Assembly: GCA_937907305.1 (NCBI GenBank)
Contig: CALERQ010000070.1
Location: 1-5,145 of the forward strand
DNA: 5,145 nt
Direction of reading: 5' to 3'
From: an uncultured Clostridia bacterium
Lineage (GTDB): Bacteria > Bacillota > Clostridia > Oscillospirales > Ruminococcaceae
Position numbers and translations under genes: made by a program. Shown piece after piece: positions 1 to 5,083 of this stretch. A model generated the notes under the pieces. That model was not told the origin of the DNA. It ran no database searches and saw nothing but the letters and a program-made list of their open reading frames with translations. Numbering within the stretch: the first letter of the stretch is position 1; every line of letters begins with the position of its first letter.

Positions 1-232
1 CAAAAAAGGGTCGATTTTGCCGTATTAGTGAAAGGACTTTTCTCACCGGCAAAAAGATCTTTCCCGTCGGATCTCTCCCCGAACAATAAATTGAGAGCCT
101 TTTTGCCCCACCGGTCAAACAGGGGCGCCGGTTCGCTTTTCGAAAAGCTCACTCATCTCAGCAGACCTCATCGGGCAATTTGGGGGTCTGCCCCAGCGGG
201 AACCTGCCTCCCACCGTACCTTGAAAATTGAA
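1..232. other. Intergenic left edge with several inverted repeats, no supported gene
   Basis: No coding region is convincing here; the short open frames lack a ribosome binding site and family-like composition. The stretch has visible symmetry. TTTTGCCG (15-22) and CGGCAAAA (47-54) form an 8-bp inverted repeat that encloses a smaller GTGA/TCAC pairing (28-31 with 43-46). CTCTC (73-77) and GAGAG (93-97) flank an AT-rich loop and are followed by CCTTTTT, which resembles a weak terminator for a plus-strand gene off the left edge. GCTTTTCGAAAAGC (135-148) is a perfect 14-bp palindrome. On the minus strand the run of six T's at 7-2 could end a leftward transcript. A weak AATTG-AAT-CAATT hairpin (226-238) overlaps the tmcAL stop codon and may be its poor terminator. 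Confidence 0.4.
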
Positions 233-1417
233 TCAATTCTTGATAACCGGCGTGGTGTATTCGCTGCCGCAGGGGGCCAGCCCCGGGGTAAAAGCATGAT
301 ATAGGTCGGCAGCCCGGGCCTCCAGCGCCGCAAAGCGGGCAGCCGTTTCACCGGCCTTTTCCAGCTCCGCCAGTGAGGCCGAAAGCGGCAGGGCATGGTG
401 CTCTTTGGCCCGGTTCAGGATCTCCGCCCCCTTGGCGGTAAAGCCCAGCACCCGCAGGTAGGGCGGCTCCTCAGCCGAAAGCCCGGCGGGCAGCTTCAGC
501 ATGGCAGAGAGCAGGATCCTTCTGAGCCGCGCGTGGGTGTAGCGCTTGGTTTTGGCTGCGGCCAGCAGTTCCTCCGGGCTTTTGGCGGTGCGGCTGGCCC
601 GGTACAGCCGGTGCTCCAGCCCCTCTGTGACATCCGGCAGAGCGGCATAGTCGGCCTCAGTCATCGCGCGCAGGCGCGCAAGAAAGGCCCGCTCCCAAAG
701 TTCCCACTGGGGGAGGGCCCCCTGCTGCCGGGCCAGCTCCAGCTGTTCGGCCATGGCCGGGGGCAGAGAGGAGGAGATATCCTGGCCGGAAAGGAAGCGC
801 TGCCGCAGCTGGGAGGCCGAAGGGAGATCGGCGTCCGGTTCGGCGGCATCGTGGGGGGCGCCCTGCCGGGAGATGGTAAGGGGCTGGATATCGGAACCCA
901 ACTGACGGAGGGCCCGGAGATACTCGATGCCGAGAATGTTATTGGGGGAGGAGAGCAGGCTGGCATTTTCCCCAATGAGGGAATGGACGGCGGCCTGCCG
1001 GGCGGCCGCGAAGGGCAGGCCCTTTTGCAGATGGGGAGCCAGGGCTGCCGGGAGCTCGGGGGAATCCAGGGCGGCGGCGACCGACCGCAGGGCGGCCAGA
1101 TTCCCACATTCACTGCCAAAAATGAGGGAATCCACCGCGCCGAGAGCGGCCAGACTGGCCACGGCACCCCCGGCAAAGTGCTGGGCGGTGGAAACGGCAT
1201 AGGGCAGCGGCAGCTGGAGGACCAGATCCACCCCGCTGGAAAGGGCGGCGGCGGCCCGGTACTGCCAGGGGCATAGGGCGGGCTCCCCGCGCTGGACAAA
1301 ATTGCCGCTGAGGATGGCCACAATGTGGGTGGCCCCCTGCTGCCGGGCGGCCTGAACGGGCAGTAAATGGCCCCGGTGCAGCGGGTTCCATTCGGCGATA
1401 ATGGCGGTGACCTGCAT
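233..1417 (-). CDS. tmcAL: tRNA(Met) cytidine acetate ligase (TmcAL, YlbM family)
   Basis: The product is a 394-residue cytosolic enzyme of the HIGH-type nucleotidyltransferase family. Known members activate acetate with ATP to acetyl-adenylate and transfer the acetyl group to the wobble cytidine (C34) of elongator tRNA-Met, giving N4-acetylcytidine. Visible hallmarks are the N-terminal nucleotide-binding stretch AIIAEWNPLHRGH with the HxGH signature at residues 14-17, SGNFVQRGEPA at 37-47, LPLPYA followed by FAGGAV (about 69-86), FGSECG at 100-105, and PNNILGIEY at 158-166. A helical C-terminal half carries a KRYTHARLRRIL segment typical of the family. Length is close to the usual 390-420. 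The ATG at 1417 is chosen because it begins the conserved N-terminus and has AAAGGAG eight bases upstream; the open frame continues back to 1813 but that extension has no family character. A TATAAA on the minus strand (1505-1500) might be its -10, without a good -35. It is divergent from ackA. Confidence 0.93.
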   Translation of the reverse strand: MQVTAIIAEWNPLHRGHLLPVQAARQQGATHIVAILSGNFVQRGEPALCPWQYRAAAALSSGVDLVLQLPLPYAVSTAQHFAGGAVASLAALGAVDSLIFGSECGNLAALRSVAAALDSPELPAALAPHLQKGLPFAAARQAAVHSLIGENASLLSSPNNILGIEYLRALRQLGSDIQPLTISRQGAPHDAAEPDADLPSASQLRQRFLSGQDISSSLPPAMAEQLELARQQGALPQWELWERAFLARLRAMTEADYAALPDVTEGLEHRLYRASRTAKSPEELLAAAKTKRYTHARLRRILLSAMLKLPAGLSAEEPPYLRVLGFTAKGAEILNRAKEHHALPLSASLAELEKAGETAARFAALEARAADLYHAFTPGLAPCGSEYTTPVIKN

Positions 1418-1425
1418 GGATCGGA

Positions 1426-1432
1426 CTCCTTT
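1426..1432 (-). promoter_or_regulatory. Ribosome binding site of tmcAL (fixes the start)
   Basis: Read on the minus strand this is AAAGGAG, followed by an 8-base spacer and the ATG at 1417. It decides the start against the much longer upstream open frame. Confidence 0.85.
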
Positions 1433-1534
1433 CGGTGGGGGATTTATTCCAAAATGGATGGCGGTATTTGAGCGGGCTGGAGCGGGGTAATTGCCTGGAT
1501 TTATAGCTTGCTGCAAAACAGGGAAAGTGATTCG

Positions 1535-1568
1535 TAAAAATCTGAACGGATAAGGGCCGAGATTTTTA
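1535..1568. repeat. AT-rich 9-bp inverted repeat with inner GC stem
   Basis: TAAAAATCT (1535-1543) and AGATTTTTA (1560-1568) are perfect reverse complements. Inside, CGG (1547-1549) and CCG (1557-1559) can extend the stem after a three-base bulge, leaving a seven-base loop. The stem sits upstream of the structured RNA and overlaps TTTAAT (1565-1570), a possible -10 box for that RNA with only a weak -35 (CTGAAC, 1542-1547). It could be an operator, part of a leader, or a weak bidirectional terminator; the sequence does not decide between these. Confidence 0.45.
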
Positions 1569-1613
1569 ATGCATCCTGAAGCGGAGGCGGCGGCTTGTGA
1601 AAAGTGGGGCGGA

Positions 1614-1893
1614 TGCCTTCGCTTGACAAGAGCACATACGGTTTTTGCGGATATAAATACCGTCCGACATTGCGCGTCGCGTTGACAGGCGCCAGCCTGC
1701 CTGCCGCTCCGCACTTCCTCGGACAACATTTCTGCCACGCCAAAACTCCAAAGGACTTTTCGGCGAAAGGAGGATGCACCGCAGCGGGGAGGGCTGCCCG
1801 TTAGGGTCAGCACGACTTAAGCGGAGGCTGCGTCCGACGCGAAAGCATGAGCATGTGCGTCCTTGTCAAGTGAAGGTAGGAACCAGTTTTTTT
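1614..1893 (+). ncRNA. Probable large structured non-coding RNA (about 265 nt plus T-run)
   Basis: The ends pair in a 17-bp helix, 1614-1630 with 1862-1878, containing two G-U pairs (1615-1877, 1621-1871). On the opposite strand these would be C-A mismatches, which favours a plus-strand RNA. The helix continues as GCACAT/ATGTGC (1632-1637 with 1853-1858). Further nested pairings are CGCGTCG/CGACGCG (1673-1679 with 1835-1841) and CTCCGC/GCGGAG (1707-1712 with 1821-1826). Local hairpins are 1638-1646/1655-1663 (one T-T mismatch), 1686-1699 (CAGGC, loop GCCA), 1738-1765 (11 bp with one mismatch and a bulged C, loop AAA) and 1781-1797. GTCCGA (1662-1667) with TCGGAC (1719-1724) could form a pseudoknot. 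Seven T's (1887-1893) follow the closing helix. No coding frame explains it. Signatures of tmRNA, SRP RNA and RNase P RNA are absent. The size and setting would suit the raiA-type RNA of Clostridia, but I cannot confirm that from memory of its consensus. Confidence 0.62.
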
Positions 1894-1955
1894 AGACGCT
1901 TCAAAGCAGGGGCGAAACTTTCCTGCCGCACCGGGGATGAGTGGGGCGCGAGAAA

Positions 1956-2037
1956 GGCCCGCAGGGCCGGCGGCGCAGCCGCCGTGGGCGGGGCGGAGCC
2001 CCGCCAAGCCCGCCGCAGGCGGGCTGCCCTGCGGGCC
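1956..2037 (+). repeat. Cloverleaf inverted-repeat element, copy 1
   Basis: This 82-base element folds perfectly into a four-way junction. The closing helix is 12 bp, GGCCCGCAGGGC (1956-1967) with GCCCTGCGGGCC (2026-2037). Arm 1 is CGGCGGC-GCA-GCCGCCG (1968-1984), arm 2 GGCGGGGC-GGA-GCCCCGCC (1987-2005), arm 3 AGCCCGCC-GCA-GGCGGGCT (2007-2025). All pairs are Watson-Crick, every arm has a three-base loop, and the joints are only 0, 2 (TG), 1 (A) and 0 bases. Six T's follow at 2048-2053, so it might also stop transcription rightward. It is not a tRNA: there is no seven-base anticodon loop, T-loop or acceptor end. A second copy lies at 3752-3840. Strand is given by the shared joint order and is arbitrary in function. 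Confidence 0.9.
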
Positions 2038-2066
2038 GTATCCCAGATTTTTTGCGGGTTTGGATA

Positions 2067-2115
2067 GGGGCAGAAAGGGGCTGGCAGGGGCCGGCCGGGG
2101 TTTGGGCTTTTGGGG
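2067..2115 (+). other. Regular G-tract array, G-quadruplex candidate
   Basis: Six G-tracts occur in 49 bases: GGGG at 2067-2070, 2077-2080, 2087-2090 and 2097-2100, GGG at 2104-2106, GGGG at 2112-2115. The first four are separated by exactly six bases each (CAGAAA, CTGGCA, CCGGCC), then three and five. This meets the usual definition of a G-quadruplex motif on the plus strand. It lies about 170 bases upstream of the ackA promoter and downstream of the cloverleaf. Whether it folds or is transcribed cannot be told from sequence. Confidence 0.6.
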
Positions 2116-2217
2116 TGAGTCTAAAGCCGGGCGGGAGATCTGCGCGGGCCGGGCCGGAAAAGTGGGGAAAATACGCGGTAGGCAAATGACACAAAGGAGA
2201 GGAAACGCAATGGGCGG

Positions 2218-2277
2218 CATTTGTTTGTTATAGCAAATGTGATATGACAGAATTGCAAAAAAGTCATAAATATTTGC
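2218..2277. promoter_or_regulatory. AT-rich cluster of inverted repeats upstream of the ackA promoter (operator candidate)
   Basis: Composition drops sharply to AT-rich here. CATTTG (2218-2223) and CAAATG (2234-2239) are a 6-bp inverted repeat, overlapping the near-palindrome TTTGTTATAGCAAA (2224-2237, one T-G pair). TGAC (2245-2248) pairs with GTCA (2263-2266), and GCAAA (2255-2259) with TTTGC (2273-2277). The cluster ends nine bases before the ackA -35 box, a natural place for an activator or repressor. None of the sites is a clear match to Rex, CcpA or CRP/FNR boxes, so no regulator is named. Confidence 0.35.
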
Positions 2278-2285
2278 GCAGGTCA

Positions 2286-2314
2286 TTGACAAAGGCCTTT
2301 GATTCCAATAATAT
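2286..2314 (+). promoter_or_regulatory. Promoter of ackA (sigma-A type)
   Basis: A perfect -35 box TTGACA (2286-2291) is followed after 17 bases by TAATAT (2309-2314). The overlapping TATAAA (2312-2317) is a better -10 match but at 20-base spacing, and AATAAT (2307-2312) at 15. Transcription would start near 2320-2325, giving a leader of about 60-65 bases before the ackA ATG. Confidence 0.7.
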
Positions 2315-2333
2315 AAAATGGACAAAAAGGTGT

Positions 2334-2352
2334 CAAGCCCCAGCGGGGCTTG
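2334..2352 (+). repeat. Hairpin in the ackA 5' leader
   Basis: CAAGCCCC (2334-2341) and GGGGCTTG (2345-2352) form a perfect 8-bp stem with a three-base AGC loop. It falls just after the predicted transcript start and ends 14 bases before the ribosome binding site. No T-run follows, so an attenuator is unlikely; a 5' mRNA-stabilising structure is the simpler reading. Confidence 0.6.
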
Positions 2353-2366
2353 GTGAAAAATGACGC

Positions 2367-2374
2367 AAAAGGAG
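2367..2374 (+). promoter_or_regulatory. Ribosome binding site of ackA (fixes the start)
   Basis: AAAAGGAG with an 11-base spacer to the ATG at 2386. It supports that ATG over the upstream in-frame TTG at 2350, which lies in the leader hairpin. Confidence 0.8.
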
Positions 2375-2385
2375 ATGATACACGG

Positions 2386-3573
2386 ATGAATATTCTGGTG
2401 ATCAACGCGGGCAGCTCTTCCCTGAAGTATCAGCTGATCCGCATGGAAGATGAAACGATCCTGTGCAAGGGCGTTTGCGAGCGCATAGGCATAGACGGCA
2501 AGTACAGCTACAAGACCATGAATGGCTATAAAGTGGAAAAGGAAGCCGACCTCTTTACCCACAAGGACGCCTTTGACGTGATCCTGCACGAGATGGTGCA
2601 GGGAGAAGGTCATGTCATTGACAGCGTGGAGGAGATAGCGGCGGTAGGCCACCGTGTGACCCATGGCGGGGATAAATTCTCCCACTCGGTATTGGTGGAT
2701 GATGCGACCATTGACGCCATTGCCAATATGCGTGATATCAGCCCGCTGCACAACCCGCCCCAGGCGGCGACCATCCGGGCCTGCCGCACCGTCTTTGGCG
2801 AGGCGCTGCCGATGGCGGCGGTATTTGATACGGCATTCCATGCCACCATGCCGCCCAAGGCCTACACCTTTGCGATCCCCTACAAGTACTACGAGGAGCA
2901 CGGGGTGCGCCGCTACGGCTTCCACGGGACCAGCCACCGGTATGTCAGCGGCCGCATGGCGGAGCTGCTGGGTGAGATGCCCCACCGGCTCATCACCTGC
3001 CACCTGGGCAACGGCAGCTCGCTGGCGGCCATTAAGGACGGCAAGGTGGTGGATACCTCGATGGGCTTTACCCCTTTGGACGGTATTATGATGGGGACCC
3101 GCTGCGGCAGCATCGATCCTTCCATCGTTTCCTACATTGCCAACCTGGAAAACCTGCACGAGCGCGGGATGAACCGCCTGCTGAACAATGAATCCGGTCT
3201 GCTGGGCGTTTCCGGTGTTTCCAGCGATTTCCGGGATGTACTGGAGGCGGCCGAAAACGGCAATGAGCGGGCGCAGCTGGCGGCGGATATGCTGGAATAT
3301 CAGCTGGTAAAGCTGATAGGCAGCTACGCGGCGGCGCTGGGCGGGGTGGATGCCATCCTGTTTACCGGCGGCATAGGTGAAAACGCCATGGGCCTGCGGG
3401 AGCAGGTGCTGCGCGACCTGACCTACCTGGGTGTGACCGCTGATCTGGCAGCCAACAACAGCCGCGGCGAGGAGGTCCGCATCTCCGGGGCGGACAGCAA
3501 GGTAGAGGTATGGGTAGTACCCACCAACGAGGAGATCATGATCGCACGGGATACCGCGGAGCTGATAAAATAA
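2386..3573 (+). CDS. ackA: Acetate kinase
   Basis: This 395-residue cytosolic enzyme of the ASKHA fold catalyses acetyl phosphate + ADP to acetate + ATP, the energy-yielding last step of acetate fermentation, and the reverse when acetate is activated. The length is the family norm. Hallmarks are all present: NAGSSSLK at 7-14 (N7, S10, S12, K14), GHRVTHGG with R90, H122 in SPLHNPP, the FDTAFHATMP block with the catalytic aspartate D148, YGFHGTSHRYVS with H180, HLGNGSS at 206-212, MGTRCGSIDP with R239, FTGGIGEN at 326-333, and TNEE at 380-383 providing the Mg-binding glutamate. The start is set by alignment of NAGSSS and by the ribosome binding site. It has its own promoter, so it seems monocistronic; no phosphotransacetylase gene lies in the window. 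The tRNA acetate ligase gene is divergent upstream. No frameshift or missing residue is seen. Confidence 0.98.
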   Translation: MNILVINAGSSSLKYQLIRMEDETILCKGVCERIGIDGKYSYKTMNGYKVEKEADLFTHKDAFDVILHEMVQGEGHVIDSVEEIAAVGHRVTHGGDKFSHSVLVDDATIDAIANMRDISPLHNPPQAATIRACRTVFGEALPMAAVFDTAFHATMPPKAYTFAIPYKYYEEHGVRRYGFHGTSHRYVSGRMAELLGEMPHRLITCHLGNGSSLAAIKDGKVVDTSMGFTPLDGIMMGTRCGSIDPSIVSYIANLENLHERGMNRLLNNESGLLGVSGVSSDFRDVLEAAENGNERAQLAADMLEYQLVKLIGSYAAALGGVDAILFTGGIGENAMGLREQVLRDLTYLGVTADLAANNSRGEEVRISGADSKVEVWVVPTNEEIMIARDTAELIK

Positions 3574-3598
3574 GCGCAGGCCGATGGTCTGTAAAAGC

Positions 3599-3628
3599 GG
3601 CGCCGCCGTCCGGGAGGACGGCGGCGCC
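3599..3628. terminator. 13-bp GC hairpin after ackA
   Basis: GGCGCCGCCGTCC (3599-3611) pairs perfectly with GGACGGCGGCGCC (3616-3628). On the plus strand the loop is GGGA, a GNRA-type tetraloop, 25 bases after the ackA stop, but no T-run follows, so for ackA it would act as a 3' stabilising hairpin or a U-less terminator. Read on the minus strand it is followed by GCTTTTAC, a short T-tract, and could stop leftward transcripts from the DUF378 gene before they enter ackA antisense. Confidence 0.55.
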
Positions 3629-3681
3629 GGAGCTTGCGCGGGAGCCCGGCGGGAAGAGGGAAAGCTGGGGACGGCAAAAGG

Positions 3682-3707
3682 CCCCCAAAGCCGGATGGCT
3701 TTGGGGG
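3682..3707 (-). terminator. 11-bp hairpin, likely leftward terminator
   Basis: CCCCCAAAGCC (3682-3692) and GGCTTTGGGGG (3697-3707) pair perfectly around a GGAT loop. On the minus strand the stem is followed by CCTTTT, giving a plausible Rho-independent terminator for the DUF378 transcript; on the plus strand there is no T-run. It lies beyond the second cloverleaf, so that element would be within the 3' untranslated region. Confidence 0.5.
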
Positions 3708-3751
3708 ATGGGGGTGCGGGCCGCGCAGGGGCTTGCGGTGGGGCAGTGACG

Positions 3752-3840
3752 GCGCCCGCAGGGCAAGCTGTCCTCCGTGGAGGACGGCTATGGGCGGCCG
3801 GAGGCCGCCACGGCGGCGGAGCCGCCGGCCCTGCGGGCGC
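3752..3840 (+). repeat. Cloverleaf inverted-repeat element, copy 2
   Basis: The closing helix is 13 bp, GCGCCCGCAGGGC (3752-3764) with GCCCTGCGGGCGC (3828-3840). Eleven of these pairs are identical to copy 1 at 1956-2037, and the next pair out is changed on both sides (C-G instead of G-C). Arm 1 is AGCTGTCCTC (3766-3775) with GAGGACGGCT (3780-3789), 10 bp with one T-G pair, loop CGTG. Arm 2 is GGCGGCC-GGA-GGCCGCC (3793-3809). Arm 3 is CGGCGGC-GGA-GCCGCCG (3811-3827). Joints are 1, 3 (ATG), 1 (A) and 0, nearly as in copy 1 and in the same orientation. It begins 20 bases past the DUF378 stop codon, in that gene's 3' region. Confidence 0.9.
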
Positions 3841-3860
3841 GGCCCGGTTCCTGCCGCGGC

Positions 3861-4076
3861 TCAGTGGCCGCGCTCGGGGGTGGGCTCTTCCTCCCGGAAG
3901 AGGAGGGAGATGCACCAGATACCGGCCAGCGCCACCAGGGTGTAGATGATGCGGGCCACAATGCTGCCCTGCCCGCCGCAGATCCAGGCGACGGTATCAA
4001 AGCGGAAGAGGCCGATGCCGCCCCAATTGAGGGCGCCGATGATGACCAGCGCCAGAGAGATCTTATCCATGATCAT
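3861..4076 (-). CDS. Small DUF378 (YuzA-like) membrane protein
   Basis: A 71-residue protein of the DUF378 family, whose function is not known. It has two predicted membrane helices, about residues 6-24 (ISLALVIIGALNWGGIGLF, containing the family motif IGALNWG) and about 38-60, joined by a short FDTVAWICGGQG loop. After these comes a polar acidic tail (FREEEPTPERGH). Members are typically 60-80 residues, so it looks complete. AAAGGAG lies 11 bases before the ATG at 4076 and 17 before the second ATG at 4070; the first is preferred, but the second (starting MDKIS) is possible. It is divergent from the PHP phosphatase gene, and convergent with ackA across two hairpins and a cloverleaf repeat. 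CATAAT on the minus strand (4151-4146) is a possible -10 without a good -35. Confidence 0.85.
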   Translation of the reverse strand: MIMDKISLALVIIGALNWGGIGLFRFDTVAWICGGQGSIVARIIYTLVALAGIWCISLLFREEEPTPERGH

Positions 4077-4087
4077 GGGAAATAAAA

Positions 4088-4094
4088 CTCCTTT
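4088..4094 (-). promoter_or_regulatory. Ribosome binding site of the DUF378 gene
   Basis: AAAGGAG on the minus strand, 11 bases from the ATG at 4076. It excludes the longer open frame starting at 4115, which begins upstream of this site. Confidence 0.75.
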
Positions 4095-4181
4095 CTTTGG
4101 CTCCGGATGGAGCATTTGGCAGTAGTTTGCCCGGCGGCGGCGCGGATTATGCAGCGGGGGCTGGTATTTGCGGCGGCGGGG

Positions 4182-4190
4182 TGCTATGAT
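4182..4190 (+). promoter_or_regulatory. Extended -10 promoter of the PHP phosphatase gene
   Basis: TGC-TATGAT (4182-4190) matches an extended -10 element (TGn plus a 5/6 hexamer). No good -35 is seen at 16-18 bases, which fits an extended -10 promoter. Transcription would start near 4197, leaving a leader of about 25 bases that carries the ribosome binding site. Confidence 0.5.
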
Positions 4191-4222
4191 ATAGGACGAA
4201 ATGCGAAAAGGGAGGGACCGGC

Positions 4223-5023
4223 GTGATTTTTGACAGCCATACGCACAGTCGTTTTTCGGCGGATAGCGAGGCGGAGCCGAGGGACATGATGGAGGCGGCG
4301 CTGAAGAAGGGGTTGGCGGGCCTGTGCGTGACCGATCATTACGACTGTGACCAGATCCCCGCCTTTTGCACGCTGGAAAACCTGCGGGGCGCCAAGGCGG
4401 CGCTGGAACCGCTGCGGCAGGAATATGCCGGCCGGCTGGAAATCCTGCGCGGGGTGGAGCTGGCGCAGGGTGTGCTGTGCCCCAATGAGGCCCGGGAACC
4501 GCTGGCGCTGACCGACTACGATTACATCCTGGGGAGCGTGCACGCCGGGCGCTGGCGGGAGGACTACTACTGGATGGACTATCAAAACCCGCCCCATCCG
4601 CTGCCGGTGCTGATGCAGGAATACTTTGAGAATTGCCTGGCGGTGGCCCGTTGGAACAAGGTGGACGCCCTGGCCCATTTAGGCTATCTCAAGCGGTATG
4701 CCATCCGGGATGGGGTGACGCTGGACTATACCCCCTATAATGACCTGATCGATGAGATCCTGCACATGCTGATCGCGACCGGCAAGGCGCTGGAGGTAAA
4801 TACCTCCGGGTTCCGTTACGGGCTGCCGGAGTGGATCCCCGGCATCGAGATCTGGCGGCGGTACCGGGCGATGGGCGGCGAGCTGGTGACCATCGGCAGC
4901 GACGCCCACCGGCCGGAGGACATTGGCGCGGGGCATAAAGAGGCGCAGCGGATGCTGCGGGAGCTGGGCTTTGGCCATTTCTTCTATTTCCGCGCGAGGA
5001 AGCCGGTGGCGGTGAAGCTGTAA
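4223..5023 (+). CDS. PHP-family phosphatase, histidinol-phosphatase-like (HisJ type)
   Basis: A 266-residue cytosolic metal-dependent phosphatase of the PHP superfamily. The metal-ligand set of the HisJ type is complete: HTH at 6-8 in DSHTHSRFSAD, H39 in VTDHYD, E79 in GVEL, H107 in GSVH, H152 in AHLGYLKRY, and D227/H229 in IGSDAHRPED. The overall layout and length (about 260-270) match histidinol-phosphate phosphatases, which release phosphate from L-histidinol phosphate in histidine synthesis. No other his gene is present, so the substrate is uncertain and it could be another small phosphate ester. The start is a GTG, supported by GGAGG (4211-4215) seven bases upstream and by the motif at the extreme N-terminus; the ATG at 4201 is out of frame. 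It is transcribed alone from an extended -10 promoter, divergent from the DUF378 gene. Confidence 0.88.
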   Translation: MIFDSHTHSRFSADSEAEPRDMMEAALKKGLAGLCVTDHYDCDQIPAFCTLENLRGAKAALEPLRQEYAGRLEILRGVELAQGVLCPNEAREPLALTDYDYILGSVHAGRWREDYYWMDYQNPPHPLPVLMQEYFENCLAVARWNKVDALAHLGYLKRYAIRDGVTLDYTPYNDLIDEILHMLIATGKALEVNTSGFRYGLPEWIPGIEIWRRYRAMGGELVTIGSDAHRPEDIGAGHKEAQRMLRELGFGHFFYFRARKPVAVKL

Positions 5024-5033
5024 GCGGAGGCGG

Positions 5034-5078
5034 CTTTTCTGTGAGAAAAGTGAGCAAAAGAAATTTTGGGTCAAAATT
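5034..5078. repeat. Two AT-rich triloop hairpins after the PHP gene
   Basis: CTTTTCT-GTG-AGAAAAG (5034-5050) and AATTTTG-GGT-CAAAATT (5062-5078) are each perfect 7-bp stems with three-base loops, 11 bases apart, starting ten bases past the stop codon. They may end or stabilise the PHP transcript, but neither is GC-rich with a T-run, so a classical terminator is not shown. Confidence 0.5.
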
Positions 5079-5083
5079 GTAGT

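Noticed and set aside
395..1276. 293-codon plus-strand open frame within tmcAL
   Set aside because: Antisense shadow of tmcAL; glycine-rich translation with no motifs.
1418..1813. N-terminal extension of tmcAL to a GTG at 1813
   Set aside because: The conserved N-terminus and the ribosome binding site both place the start at 1417; the extension overlaps the structured RNA and has no protein-like character.
1614..1893. Assignment of the structured RNA to tmRNA, SRP RNA or RNase P RNA
   Set aside because: The tmRNA T-arm and CCA-like end, the SRP motif GTCAGGTCCGGAAGGAAGCA and the RNase P core GAGGAAAGTCC are all missing on both strands.
1614..1893. Retron msr-msd RNA, because of the long end-to-end inverted repeats
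   Set aside because: No reverse transcriptase gene is next to it; ackA and tmcAL flank it.
1956..2037. tRNA or tRNA-like gene suggested by the cloverleaf shape
   Set aside because: All loops are three bases, there is no anticodon loop, T-loop motif or acceptor stem of tRNA form, and the stems are almost pure G and C.
1956..3840. CRISPR array or insertion-sequence ends formed by the repeated palindromes
   Set aside because: The copies are about 1.7 kb apart with ordinary genes between, there are no regular spacers, no transposase and no visible target duplication.
1807..3915. 702-codon minus-strand open frame covering ackA
   Set aside because: It is antisense to the clearly identified ackA gene and runs through the cloverleaf repeats and the structured RNA; its translation is proline/arginine/histidine-rich with no family resemblance. 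It is a by-product of GC-rich codon use.
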